NCBI GenBank assembly: GCA_015063165.1
Contig: SUSZ01000007.1
Location: 1-64,000, forward strand
Direction of reading: 5' to 3'
Length of the DNA: 64,000 nt
Source: Thermoplasmata archaeon
Lineage (GTDB): Archaea > Thermoplasmatota > Thermoplasmata > Methanomassiliicoccales > Methanomethylophilaceae
Position numbers and translations under genes: made by a program. The notes beneath the pieces are model-generated. The model had not been told where the DNA came from. It saw only the letters and a list, made by a program, of their open reading frames with translations, and did not search any database. Numbering within the stretch: position 1 is the stretch's first letter; the number at the start of each line of letters is the position of its first letter. This document shows positions 16,951-25,820 of this stretch, piece after piece.

Positions 16951-16990
16951 AGAACGTATATAAACCGTTTTCTAATCATTTATAATCAGG
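16951..16990 (+). promoter_or_regulatory. Promoter of the ATP synthase operon
   Basis: GTATATAAA at 16956-16964 preceded by A-rich BRE-like bases, and a second TATA-like ATTTATAA at about 16979, lie 65-95 bases before ahaH. A leader of roughly 60 bases, or two start sites, is likely. Confidence 0.55.
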
Positions 16991-17052
16991 TTGTTGTACT
17001 AACAGTTAAGTATACCTGCTTATTTACGTCTTTAGGGTCGGGGAGTGTGTAT

Positions 17053-17385
17053 ATGAGCCGAACTGACATACTATCGGGAATAAAGCAGGCGGAGAAGGAT
17101 GCTGATGCACTCATCGCTGATGCAGAAGCAGCCAGGAAATCCGCTATTGCTGAAGCTCGCAGGAACTCTGTGAAGAAGATTCAGGACGCTGAGGCCCAGT
17201 GCCGCAGTGCTTTTGAGTCTGCTATCACCACGACCAAAGTCAAACTCGAGTCGGAGCGCGAGGGGCTGTTGAAAAACGGCGTTTCCGCTGCCGCCTCTAT
17301 CGAACAAAGGTCGACGGTGAAAATGCAGGAAGTGAAAGATTTTCTCTATAAAGAATTCGAGAGGACCTTAAATGTCACTTCCTGA
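17053..17385 (+). CDS. ahaH: A-type ATP synthase subunit H (peripheral stalk)
   Basis: A 110-residue, almost entirely helical, Ala/Lys/Glu-rich coiled-coil protein. With subunit E it forms the peripheral stalks that hold the catalytic head against rotation. The ATG at 17053 has GGGGAG eight bases upstream; a GTG two codons earlier is less likely. First gene of the ATP synthase operon; its 3 prime end overlaps ahaI by 14 bp. Confidence 0.88.
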   Translation: MSRTDILSGIKQAEKDADALIADAEAARKSAIAEARRNSVKKIQDAEAQCRSAFESAITTTKVKLESEREGLLKNGVSAAASIEQRSTVKMQEVKDFLYKEFERTLNVTS

Positions 17386-19435
17386 GTCGATGAGTAGGAT
17401 TGTGATTGTGGGCACAAAATCACACATGGACGAGGCTATCGACGCCCTGTTCTCTGTGGGTGCTGTCCACCTGATCGATCATACTGTCGACGCAGATGAA
17501 GGCTTCACCCTCGGAACATCCCGTCCGTACGCAGCCAAAGCATCCGAGAGGCTGCTGAAAGTGCGTGCGATGGAAAAGGATCTGGGAATCACCAAAAGGA
17601 CTCCCACCGCTCCTATTTCCGAGAGTGAGATCAAAAGCAAGATATCATCTAACAGCGTCGAACTTGTCGAGGACGAGGTAATATCCGTTCTCGATAAGAA
17701 GAATGATCTCAATCAGAGAATCACTGAGCTAAACGCTACGAAGAAGAGTCTTGAGCAGCTTTCTAAATTGGATATCGACCTGGACCTGTACTCTGGTTAC
17801 AAGAGTATCTTCTCCACCGTCGGAACCGTGACCTCCGATCCCGCATCGGTTCTCGCAGACATACCCTGCGAGATCTATAACAGCGGAATCAGCAAGAAGG
17901 AAGGCGGAGTCGTCGCAGTCTTCGCGAAGAAGGAGGACAGGGAAAAAGTCCTGTCCGCTCTCTCCGACTGCGAATTCTCCGAGATTTCCGTCCCTGATGA
18001 GACCGGAAAGCCTTCTGCAGCCCTGGCGAAGACCGAGCACGATCTCGCTGCCACCCAGGCTGAACTTGCAAAGGTCGATGAAGAGCTCAACAAGCTTCTT
18101 GAGAAACACAAAGATTTCCTCAAAGCCTCTGAGGAAGAACTGTCCATCGAGGCCCAGAAAGGAGAGATCCCTGTGAGGATCGCCTCCAGCGACTATACCT
18201 TTGTCATCGACGGATGGGTACCCACGAAGAAGGCCGAGGCCGTCAAGATCGACATCGAGGCCAAGGTGGAGGGAACCTACGTCGAGATCCAGGAGACTCG
18301 CGGAAGGACCATGAAGGAGGTTGAAGAGGCAGAGGACAGATTCAAAGAAGTCCCCACCAAATTCAACAACGGAAGAATTGTGAAGGAATTCCAGTATCCG
18401 ACCAAGCTTATGTCGGTGCCGAGATATCAGGAGATTGACCCTTCGATCCTGATTGCGATTTTCCTTCCTCTGTTCTTCGGTATGATGATTGGTGACGTGG
18501 GATACGCGATTCCTTTCATAATACTCGGAGCGTACGGCCTTAAGGTCACGCACCACAAGGACTGGCGTGCAATCGCTACCGTCCTGTTCTTCGGTGGAAT
18601 CTGGGCATTCATCTTCGGATTATTCTTCTATGGAGAATGTCTAGGAATGCACTTCATCGGAGAGAACACTGGCGTTGAATACACATGGGAAGCCCTTCTC
18701 GGTCTCCACAACCTTCCTGATCTCTTCCAGGGAATTCTGCCTTCCGTCGTCCTTGACAACGGAGAGGTCGAGTACGGAGGAGTTCACAAGCTCGGAGCGG
18801 ACTGGATCGGATTCCAGCTCAAGCTTTCCGTGTACATCGGTATCTGCCACCTTCTCCTCGCGTACTGCTGCGCGGTCTACAACAAGACCATCCAGCACGG
18901 ATTCGCCCACGCGTTCAAGGAGAAGGGCGGATGGGTCCTCAGCTTCATCGGCATGGTCCTCATCTGTTACGCTCTCGCTATGATCCTCATAGAGGGACAG
19001 GCCTTCGATGCCGTGCTGATCCCCTTGGCTATTGGAGCCGTGCTCCTTGTCATCGGTATCATCCTCAACTTACCTGAAGAAGGAATGCAGGCCGTCATGG
19101 AGCTTCCCGGAATCGTGGGAGGTATCCTTTCATACACTCGTATTGCCGCTATCGGAATGTCCAAGGCGGGAATGGCGCTCGCATTCAACTACATCTGCAT
19201 CGGAATGATTTACGGAGGACTCGGAGAGGGCCCCATCGCGCTTGTCGTGGCCTTTGCGCTCTTCGCGTTCCTGCATCTCATGATCTGGACCCTCGGTATT
19301 CTGTCTGCGGGACTTCACTCTCTCAGGTTGCAGTTCGTCGAGCTCATGGTCAAGTTCTTCGATGGTGGCGGAGTAGAGTACGAACCCCTTAAAATCAAAC
19401 GCGTGAAAACCACTTCAAGCAAAGACAAAGCATAA
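17372..19435 (+). CDS. ahaI: A-type ATP synthase subunit I (a)
   Basis: A 687-residue membrane subunit. A cytoplasmic N-terminal half (about 1-365) with coiled coils joins stator elements. A C-terminal membrane half of about seven or eight helices includes LSYTRIAAIGMSKAGMALAFN near 585-605, with the conserved Arg that faces the rotor glutamate. It forms the ion half-channels. Overlap with ahaH and a 13-bp gap to ahaK indicate coordinated translation. Confidence 0.93.
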   Translation: MSLPESMSRIVIVGTKSHMDEAIDALFSVGAVHLIDHTVDADEGFTLGTSRPYAAKASERLLKVRAMEKDLGITKRTPTAPISESEIKSKISSNSVELVEDEVISVLDKKNDLNQRITELNATKKSLEQLSKLDIDLDLYSGYKSIFSTVGTVTSDPASVLADIPCEIYNSGISKKEGGVVAVFAKKEDREKVLSALSDCEFSEISVPDETGKPSAALAKTEHDLAATQAELAKVDEELNKLLEKHKDFLKASEEELSIEAQKGEIPVRIASSDYTFVIDGWVPTKKAEAVKIDIEAKVEGTYVEIQETRGRTMKEVEEAEDRFKEVPTKFNNGRIVKEFQYPTKLMSVPRYQEIDPSILIAIFLPLFFGMMIGDVGYAIPFIILGAYGLKVTHHKDWRAIATVLFFGGIWAFIFGLFFYGECLGMHFIGENTGVEYTWEALLGLHNLPDLFQGILPSVVLDNGEVEYGGVHKLGADWIGFQLKLSVYIGICHLLLAYCCAVYNKTIQHGFAHAFKEKGGWVLSFIGMVLICYALAMILIEGQAFDAVLIPLAIGAVLLVIGIILNLPEEGMQAVMELPGIVGGILSYTRIAAIGMSKAGMALAFNYICIGMIYGGLGEGPIALVVAFALFAFLHLMIWTLGILSAGLHSLRLQFVELMVKFFDGGGVEYEPLKIKRVKTTSSKDKA

Positions 19436-19448
19436 AGAGGTATCATAA

Positions 19449-19676
19449 ATGGCAGCAGCAGAAGCAGCAGGACTCATCGCAGTTGGAGCAGGACTTGCAG
19501 TTGGACTTACCGGTCTCGGAGCAGGTATTGCGGAAGGAAACGTCGGAGCGGCCGCAGTCGGAGCAATCACCGAGGACGCGAGCCTTTTCGGAAAAGCAAT
19601 GATCTTCATGGTCCTTCCTGAGACTATCGTCATCTTCGGACTGGTTATCTCCATCCTTGCTATCTTCGTGATGTGA
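19449..19676 (+). CDS. ahaK: A-type ATP synthase subunit K (rotor proteolipid)
   Basis: A 75-residue two-helix hairpin with a Gly-rich first helix (GAGLAVGLTGLGAGIAEG) and a second helix with the ion-binding Glu58 in VLPETIVIFG. Copies assemble into the membrane ring. This is the simple one-hairpin form, not a duplicated one. Glu29 near the end of helix 1 is another possible coordinating residue, so H+ versus Na+ specificity cannot be settled by eye. Confidence 0.93.
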   Translation: MAAAEAAGLIAVGAGLAVGLTGLGAGIAEGNVGAAAVGAITEDASLFGKAMIFMVLPETIVIFGLVISILAIFVM

Positions 19677-19696
19677 TTCCGCCAAGAGGTAATCTC

Positions 19697-20257
19697 ATGG
19701 CAGTATTAGCAAACGTCACTCAGGAGATCCTCAAGGCCGCAGAGGAAGAGGTTTCCAAGATCAAGGCGGACGCAAAAGCGGAAGCCGACAGGATCCTCTC
19801 CGATGCGGCTTCGAAGGTCGCTGAGCTTGAACAGAATGAGGCCAAGAAGCGCGACGAGGAAGTCGAGCGTCTTAAGCGCCAGGAGATCTCCAGCGCAGAG
19901 CTGGAAAGCAAGAAGATCGTCCTGGCCAAGAAGAAAGAAGTCCTCGCCAAAGCCTTCGACCAGACTCTCTCCGACCTTAAGAACACTCCGGCTGACAAGA
20001 AGCTGGAGCAGTACAAGGCCATGGTGAACAAGGTCAAGGACATCATCCCCAACCCTAAGGCTATCATGTCCTCCAAAGACAACTTCACCGCGGAGCAGCT
20101 CGGGGTATCCAGCGTCGTCAAGGACGACAGGATCTCCGGCGGTCTGATCCTCCAGAGCGAGGACGGACAGGTCGAGGTCGATATGCAATACTCCACCATA
20201 CTCCAGTCCATCTGGAACCGCGAGATCAAGACCGTGTCTGACATACTCTTCGGGTGA
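19697..20257 (+). CDS. ahaE: A-type ATP synthase subunit E (peripheral stalk)
   Basis: A 186-residue protein with a long charged N-terminal helix (about 5-100) that pairs with subunit H, and a globular C-terminal domain contacting the A/B head. The start is the ATG at 19697, eight bases after GAGGT; an upstream in-frame ATG lacks this signal. It is followed by a 5-bp gap to ahaC. Confidence 0.9.
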   Translation: MAVLANVTQEILKAAEEEVSKIKADAKAEADRILSDAASKVAELEQNEAKKRDEEVERLKRQEISSAELESKKIVLAKKKEVLAKAFDQTLSDLKNTPADKKLEQYKAMVNKVKDIIPNPKAIMSSKDNFTAEQLGVSSVVKDDRISGGLILQSEDGQVEVDMQYSTILQSIWNREIKTVSDILFG

Positions 20258-20262
20258 ACCAG

Positions 20263-21321
20263 ATGTTCAAGCGCAGTGTAAGGAAAGGAAACTACGCCTA
20301 CGCCGTAACCAGGGTGAAAGCGAAGAAGTCGAAACTCCTCAAAGAGGAAGATTACGACAAGATGATCCAGATGAGCGTCCCCGAGATCTCCCGTTACATC
20401 AGCGAAGCCGGCTACCAGAAAGAGATGACCGACCTCGCCGGGAAGTACTCCGGAATCACGCTCGTCGAGCACGCGACCTATCAGAACATGGCGAACGTGT
20501 TCAACAGCATCCTCGGAGCTTCACAGGGCGAGCTGGCCGACATGGTAGCAGCATATCTCGAGAAGTGGGACCTTTGGAATCTTAAGGTCATCCTTCGCGG
20601 AAAGTCGTACGGTGTCGATGCCGATGGAATAAGGGAAGACCTTGTTCTTGCAGGCAAGGTGGACGAAGAGTCCTTGAATAAGCTTATCTCGCTTGATTCC
20701 GTCGAAGACGTGCTTTCAGAAAGCAGCAGAACTGGAATGGTGACCATCCCCAACGAAGTCATAGCCTCTTACAAAGAGACCGGGAACCTTGGGGTCGTCG
20801 AGGACCACCTCGACAAGTTGCACTACCAGAGGCTGCTCGACAGCATCAACCCCTACACCCAGCCTACGAGGATCTTCCTGAACTACATCAGAAAAGAGAT
20901 CGATATCGTGAACCTCAAGACCATCATGAAGCTCAAGCATGAGGGCATCTACGGCGACGAGGTCATGAAATACTACATCCCCGGAGGGATGGAGATCGAT
21001 ACCAAGTACGCCCAGCTTCTCGCCAACTACGACACGATCAAGGCCTCCTTGGGAGACCTGTCCCGTCTCGAGGTCTTCGAGGAGTACATCAAGCCTGCCA
21101 TGGAGGGGGACGACATCACCCACAAGGGAATCCTCTCGTCCATGAAGAAGTACCAGGCTGATCAGGCGAAGAAGATGGCACACATGTATCCTCTGTCCGT
21201 GCTTCCCATCATCGACTTCATGGTCGCGAAAGAGACCGAAGTCAGGAACATCAGGGTCGTGGCCAGAGGCGTCGATGGTGGACTCAGCAGAGAGACCATC
21301 AAAGGACTGGTGGTGATCTGA
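20263..21321 (+). CDS. ahaC: A-type ATP synthase subunit C (d-like)
   Basis: A 352-residue helical subunit that couples the central stalk to the proteolipid ring. Family features include the repeated long helices and a central segment DSINPYTQPTRIFLNYIRKEIDI split across about 192-212. The ATG at 20263, with GGTGA five bases upstream, is chosen over a GTG three codons earlier. Its stop overlaps the ahaF start (TGATG). Confidence 0.9.
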   Translation: MFKRSVRKGNYAYAVTRVKAKKSKLLKEEDYDKMIQMSVPEISRYISEAGYQKEMTDLAGKYSGITLVEHATYQNMANVFNSILGASQGELADMVAAYLEKWDLWNLKVILRGKSYGVDADGIREDLVLAGKVDEESLNKLISLDSVEDVLSESSRTGMVTIPNEVIASYKETGNLGVVEDHLDKLHYQRLLDSINPYTQPTRIFLNYIRKEIDIVNLKTIMKLKHEGIYGDEVMKYYIPGGMEIDTKYAQLLANYDTIKASLGDLSRLEVFEEYIKPAMEGDDITHKGILSSMKKYQADQAKKMAHMYPLSVLPIIDFMVAKETEVRNIRVVARGVDGGLSRETIKGLVVI

Positions 21322-21626
21322 TGGAGATAGCAGTCATAGGAAGCGAGGATTTCGTACTCGGGTTCAGGCTCGCAGGAATTAAGCGCGTTTTCGTCGCGAA
21401 TTCGGACAACTACCAAGACAAAATGCTGGAGGCAATGAGCCAGCCAACAATAGGTATCCTTGCAGTAGATGCAAAGGACCTCGACAATCTCTCCTACCAG
21501 GTCAGGCAGAAGGTCACAGATTCCATTCAGCCTGTCGTGGTGCCCGTCGGAGGCGACGAGAGCGACCTCCGCGAGAAGGTCAAGAGAGCGATTGGCGTTG
21601 ATTTATACAAGAACGAGGATGAATAA
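21321..21626 (+). CDS. ahaF: A-type ATP synthase subunit F
   Basis: A 101-residue Rossmann-like central-stalk subunit starting MEIAVIGSEDFVLGFRLAGI, the family signature. It binds the D subunit and modulates catalysis. It overlaps ahaC by one base and abuts ahaA directly. Confidence 0.92.
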   Translation: MEIAVIGSEDFVLGFRLAGIKRVFVANSDNYQDKMLEAMSQPTIGILAVDAKDLDNLSYQVRQKVTDSIQPVVVPVGGDESDLREKVKRAIGVDLYKNEDE

Positions 21627-23357
21627 ATGAGCACTGAAGGTGTAATTTACAGAGTCGCTGGACCTGTCGTGACCGCCACCGGTATCTCGCCCAAGATGTA
21701 CGATGTCGTGCATGTCGGAAACGAGCAGCTGATGGGAGAGGTCATCAAGATCGTCGGCGAGTACTCTATCATCCAGGTTTACGAAGATACTGACGGTATA
21801 AAACCCGGAGAGCCCGTCACCAACACTGGCAGGCCTCTTTCCGTTGAGCTCGGCCCCGGACTTCTGACTTCCGTTTACGACGGAATCCAGAGGCCTCTCC
21901 CCATCCTTAGGGAGAAAATGGGCGACTACATCTACCGTGGAGTCTCCGCGCCTGGACTTGATCACAGCAAGAAATGGGAGTTCGTTCCCACTGTCAAAGT
22001 CGGCGACCTCGTCTCCGAGGGAGAGGTCTTCGGTACCGTCCAGGAAGGACCTGTCGTCCACAAGATCATGGTCCCCATAGGAATGAAGAACGCCAAGGTC
22101 GAGAACATCAAGAGCGGTCACTTCACCATCGATGAGACCGTTGCCACCATCGGCGGCAGAGACGTCCCCATGATCCAGTACTGGCCTGTCCGTAACCCCA
22201 GGCCCGTCGCCGAGAAGTACCAGCCCGACATACCCCTGGTCACCGGACTTCGTGTCCTGGACACCATGTTCCCCCTCGCGAAGGGAGGAGCGGCTGCCAT
22301 TCCCGGAGCTTTCGGAACCGGAAAGACCGTTACCCAGCAGTCCCTGGCTAAGTACTCTGATGCAGAGATCGTCGTCTACATCGGATGCGGAGAGCGTGGA
22401 AACGAGATGACCGAGGTTCTTACCGAGTTCCCCGAACTGAAGGACCCCAGGACCGGCGAGTCCCTGATGAAGAGGACCGTCCTTATCGCGAACACCTCCA
22501 ACATGCCTGTGGCAGCTCGTGAGGCATCGGTTTACACCGGAATGACCATCGCCGAGTACTTCAGAGACATGGGATACAACGTGGCTCTCATGGCAGACTC
22601 CACCTCCAGGTGGGCAGAGGCCATGCGTGAGATCTCCTCCAGGCTGGAAGAGATGCCCGGAGAAGAGGGATATCCCGCATACCTTGCAGGACGTCTCTCC
22701 GAGTTCTACGAGCGTGCAGCCCGTGCCAAAGCTCTCTGCGGACAGGACGGATCCGTTTCCGTCATCGGTGCGGTTTCTCCTCCTGGAGGAGACCTTTCCG
22801 AGCCTGTTACTCAGAACACCCTCCGTATCGTCCGTGTCTTCTGGGCGCTGGACACCAAGCTGAGGGAGAGGAGGCACTTCCCCACCATCAACTGGCTGAC
22901 CTCCTACACCATGTACGACAGGCAGCTTCAGTCCTGGTACAAGGACAACGTCGCCGAGGACTTCCCCGCCCTCAAATCTTGGGCGATGAAGACCCTCCAG
23001 AGGGAGGCTGAGCTGCAGGAGGTCGTGCAGATGGTCGGTTCCGATTCTCTGCCCGACGAGCAGAAGGTCACCCTCGAGATCGCCAAGATGATCCGTGAGA
23101 TCTTCCTCCAGCAGAACGCTTACCACCCGGTCGACTGTTACTGCCCGCTTGCCAGGCAGTACAAGATGCTGACCCTGATCAAGAAGTACTCCGACCTCTC
23201 CGACAAGGCTCTGGTCTCCGGAGCGCAGGTCGACAAGATCGTGCACCTTCCCGTCAGGACCAGGTTCAACCAGGCTAAGTATGAGGACAACGTCGACGAG
23301 GAGCTCGCCGGCGTCGAGGCGGACATGGAATCCCAGTTCGCAGCCCTTGGAGCGTGA
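21627..23357 (+). CDS. ahaA: A-type ATP synthase catalytic subunit A
   Basis: A 576-residue catalytic subunit. The P-loop GAFGTGKT lies at about 229-236, preceded by the approximately 90-residue non-homologous insert typical of A/V-type A subunits (about 110-200, containing [11 protein letters not shown]). The [24 protein letters not shown]-type region spans about 317-340 and holds catalytic contacts. It forms the three catalytic sites with subunit B. No intein is present. Confidence 0.96.
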   Translation: MSTEGVIYRVAGPVVTATGISPKMYDVVHVGNEQLMGEVIKIVGEYSIIQVYEDTDGIKPGEPVTNTGRPLSVELGPGLLTSVYDGIQRPLPILREKMGDYIYRGVSAPGLDHSKKWEFVPTVKVGDLVSEGEVFGTVQEGPVVHKIMVPIGMKNAKVENIKSGHFTIDETVATIGGRDVPMIQYWPVRNPRPVAEKYQPDIPLVTGLRVLDTMFPLAKGGAAAIPGAFGTGKTVTQQSLAKYSDAEIVVYIGCGERGNEMTEVLTEFPELKDPRTGESLMKRTVLIANTSNMPVAAREASVYTGMTIAEYFRDMGYNVALMADSTSRWAEAMREISSRLEEMPGEEGYPAYLAGRLSEFYERAARAKALCGQDGSVSVIGAVSPPGGDLSEPVTQNTLRIVRVFWALDTKLRERRHFPTINWLTSYTMYDRQLQSWYKDNVAEDFPALKSWAMKTLQREAELQEVVQMVGSDSLPDEQKVTLEIAKMIREIFLQQNAYHPVDCYCPLARQYKMLTLIKKYSDLSDKALVSGAQVDKIVHLPVRTRFNQAKYEDNVDEELAGVEADMESQFAALGA

Positions 23358-23362
23358 TTCGA

Positions 23363-24745
23363 ATGGCAGACATATCCAAAGAGTACAAGACAATCTCCCA
23401 GATCGCGGGACCTCTGGTGTACGTGAAGAACACCGACCCTGTCGGATACAAGGAGATGGTCAACATCAGGCTCTCCGACGGATCCATGAGAAGAGGACAG
23501 GTTCTCGACACTTCCGGCGAGATCGTCGTCGTCCAGGTCTTCGAGGGAACCTCCGGTATCGACAAAGATGCGTCCGTCCGTTTCCTCGGCGAGACCATGA
23601 AGATGCCTGTGTCCAAGGACATGCTCGGAAGGATCCTCTCCGGATCCGGAAAGCCCCTCGACGGAGGAGCCGACATCGTCCCCGAGGACGAGCGTGAGAT
23701 CCTCGGAGCGGCTATCAACCCCTGGGCAAGGGACAGCCCTTCCGACTTCATCCAGACCGGTATCTCCACCATCGATGGAATGAACACCCTGGTCAGGGGT
23801 CAGAAGCTGCCTATCTTCTCCGCGTCGGGACTTCCCCACAACGAGATCGCTCTTCAGATCGCCAGGCAGGCAAAGGTCCGCGGAGAGAACGAGGAGTTCG
23901 CCGTCGTGTTCATCGCCATGGGTATCACCAACGAAGAGAAGCAGATGTTCATGAAAGAGTTCGAGAGGACCGGTGCCCTGAAGAGCGCTGTGGTCTTCCT
24001 GAACCTCGCTGACGACCCTGCTGTCGAGCGTACCCTCACTCCCCGTCTCGGTCTGACCACCGCGGAGTACATGGCTTTCGACCTCGGAATGCAGGTTCTG
24101 GTCATCATGACCGACATCACCAACTACTGCGAGGCTCTCCGTCAGATCGGAGCGGCTCGTGAGGAGGTGCCTGGAAGGCGTGGTTACCCCGGTTACATGT
24201 ACACCGACCTCGCTCAGCTGTACGAGCGTGCGGGAAGGATCAAAGGAAAGAAGGGATCCATCACTCAGATCCCCATCCTGTCCATGCCCGGAGGAGATAT
24301 CACCCACCCGATCCCTGACCTGTCCGGATACATCACCGAGGGACAGATCGTTCTGTCCATGGATCTCCACAGGAACGGCATCTATCCGCCTATCAACGTT
24401 TCTTCTTCCCTGAGCAGGCTCATGGGAGGAGGAACCGGAGAGGGCAAGACTCGTGAGGACCACAAGGGAGTGTCCGACCAGCTGTACGCCGCGTACGCTG
24501 AGGGTAAGGACCTCCGTGGACTGGTGGCCATCGTCGGTAAGGACTCCCTTTCCGACATGGACAGGAGGCTCCTCGATTTCGCTGACGTCTTCGAGGACCG
24601 CTTCGTCCGCCAGGGACCCGAAGAGGACCGTTCGATCGAGCAGACCCTCGACCTCGGATGGGAGCTGTTCACCTACCTGGACCCCGAGCAGATCACCAAG
24701 ATCGGCCGTAAGTACATCGAGAAGTACATGCCCAAGAAGGAGTGA
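23363..24745 (+). CDS. ahaB: A-type ATP synthase subunit B
   Basis: A 460-residue nucleotide-binding but non-catalytic subunit. It lacks the P-loop Lys/Thr pattern of subunit A and keeps the family stretches [16 protein letters not shown] (about 259-274) and [15 protein letters not shown] (about 305-320). The ATG at 23363, 11 bases after GGAG, gives the normal length; a GTG overlapping the ahaA stop is three codons upstream. Confidence 0.95.
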   Translation: MADISKEYKTISQIAGPLVYVKNTDPVGYKEMVNIRLSDGSMRRGQVLDTSGEIVVVQVFEGTSGIDKDASVRFLGETMKMPVSKDMLGRILSGSGKPLDGGADIVPEDEREILGAAINPWARDSPSDFIQTGISTIDGMNTLVRGQKLPIFSASGLPHNEIALQIARQAKVRGENEEFAVVFIAMGITNEEKQMFMKEFERTGALKSAVVFLNLADDPAVERTLTPRLGLTTAEYMAFDLGMQVLVIMTDITNYCEALRQIGAAREEVPGRRGYPGYMYTDLAQLYERAGRIKGKKGSITQIPILSMPGGDITHPIPDLSGYITEGQIVLSMDLHRNGIYPPINVSSSLSRLMGGGTGEGKTREDHKGVSDQLYAAYAEGKDLRGLVAIVGKDSLSDMDRRLLDFADVFEDRFVRQGPEEDRSIEQTLDLGWELFTYLDPEQITKIGRKYIEKYMPKKE

Positions 24746-24750
24746 TCCCA

Positions 24751-25371
24751 ATGGGAGCACACGATGTCACCCCCAACCGTTCCGTCCTGCTCCAGCTGAA
24801 GAGCAAGATCAAGCTGACCCAGGGAGGTCACAAGGTCTTGAAGATGAAGAGAGACGGTCTCATCATCGAGTTCTTCGAAGTGCTGGAGAAGGCCAAGCAG
24901 ATGCGTGCAGGAGTATCCTCCGACTATGAAGCGGCAATGGAGAAAATCAACATCGCGACCACGGTCAAGGGAGAGATCGCCGTCAAATCCGCGGCGTATG
25001 CTCTGAAGGCAGACCCGCAGGTGAAGCTCAGCAGCAAGAGCATCATGGGAATGATGGTTCCCAAGGTAGAGGCGGAGCGCATCCACACCAAGCTCACCGA
25101 CAAGGGATACGGTGTGATCGAGACCTCCACCTACATCGAGGAGGCCGCAATGGCGTTCGAGAAGCTTCTCGACACCATCGTCCGCGCCGCCGAGGTGGAG
25201 ACCACCATGAAGAAGCTGCTCGAAGAGATCGAGAAGACCAAGAGAAGAGTGAACGCTCTGGAATTCAAGATCATCCCTGAGCTCAAGGAGTCGGAGAGGT
25301 TCGTCAAATTCAGTCTCGAAGAGATGGAAAGAGAGAACACCACCCGTCTCAAGCACCTGAAGAAGGAATGA
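24751..25371 (+). CDS. ahaD: A-type ATP synthase subunit D (central shaft)
   Basis: A 206-residue long helical hairpin with the family opening DVTPNRSVLLQLKSKIKL and a C-terminal coiled coil. It is the rotating shaft inside the A3B3 head. The ATG at 24751 has GGAG about ten bases upstream inside the ahaB end. The next small gene begins three bases after its stop. Confidence 0.92.
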   Translation: MGAHDVTPNRSVLLQLKSKIKLTQGGHKVLKMKRDGLIIEFFEVLEKAKQMRAGVSSDYEAAMEKINIATTVKGEIAVKSAAYALKADPQVKLSSKSIMGMMVPKVEAERIHTKLTDKGYGVIETSTYIEEAAMAFEKLLDTIVRAAEVETTMKKLLEEIEKTKRRVNALEFKIIPELKESERFVKFSLEEMERENTTRLKHLKKE

Positions 25372-25373
25372 GT

Positions 25374-25526
25374 ATGAAATCACTCGAAGAGCGCGCGGAG
25401 GAGATCAGGAACGACCCGAAGAAGCTGAAGAGGGTCTTCACGATCACCTGGATAGCCGCTTATTCGATGCTGATACTAGGAGCCATCATAATCATCTGGG
25501 TCTTGTTGATGGACAAGTTCCAGTGA
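25374..25526 (+). CDS. Small single-helix membrane protein in the ahaG position
   Basis: A 50-residue protein: a charged N-terminus (MKSLEERAEEIRNDPKKL), then one hydrophobic helix (about 21-46) ending LLMDKFQ. It begins three bases after ahaD and precedes a strong terminator, so it is the last gene of the ATP synthase operon. Methanosarcina operons end with a small gene, ahaG, in the same position; equivalence is suggested by place, size and a membrane helix, not by sequence recognised here. It may assist assembly of the ring or stator. Confidence 0.65.
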   Translation: MKSLEERAEEIRNDPKKLKRVFTITWIAAYSMLILGAIIIIWVLLMDKFQ

Positions 25527-25542
25527 AACCCTTTCTTTCATT

Positions 25543-25570
25543 CCCCGGACGTTCCTGACACCGTCCGGGG
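25543..25570 (+). terminator. Terminator of the ATP synthase operon
   Basis: A perfect 9-bp stem CCCCGGACG/CGTCCGGGG with a 10-base loop, placed 17 bases after the last operon gene. Confidence 0.75.
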
Positions 25571-25597
25571 AGTCAACCATTTCTGATTTCTGGAATC

Positions 25598-25800
25598 TCA
25601 GCACTTTATGATGGGGAGGTCGGTCTTCAGGCCGAAGCTCTCGTAGCCGTCCTCCGCTTCGACGCTCCATCCATGAAGGATGTTGTGGCTGCTCGCATAG
25701 ATGCTCGTGTCGCGTTCATCGCCAAGACGGTAAGGACCTTCTTGTTCATAGTTTGGAGTCCATATGTCCGCTATTGCAATCTGTGAACGGATGCGTGAGG
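25598..25800 (-). pseudogene. Possible C-terminal gene remnant without a start
   Basis: On the minus strand an open frame of about 67 codons runs into the 3 prime end of the PolD small-subunit gene without a start codon. It reads ...IWTPNYEQEGPYRLGDERD... then ...HNILHGWSVEAEDG... and ends LPIIKC. Its composition looks protein-like (Trp, Tyr, Gly and balanced charge), suggesting the tail of a lost or truncated gene. No family was recognised and chance openness remains possible. Confidence 0.25.
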
Positions 25801-25820
25801 CACTCCGATGGAACGGGGCT

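Noticed and set aside
21603-23393. A long open frame antisense to the ATP synthase A subunit (similar ones lie opposite ahaB, cdc48 and tfb/endA)
   Set aside because: These are low-complexity mirrors of GC-rich, codon-biased genes, with no family motifs and no ribosome binding sites.
25515-25535. GTTCCAGTGAAAC resembling an origin box after ahaD
   Set aside because: The dyad is broken and no G tail follows; it encodes the end of the small membrane protein.
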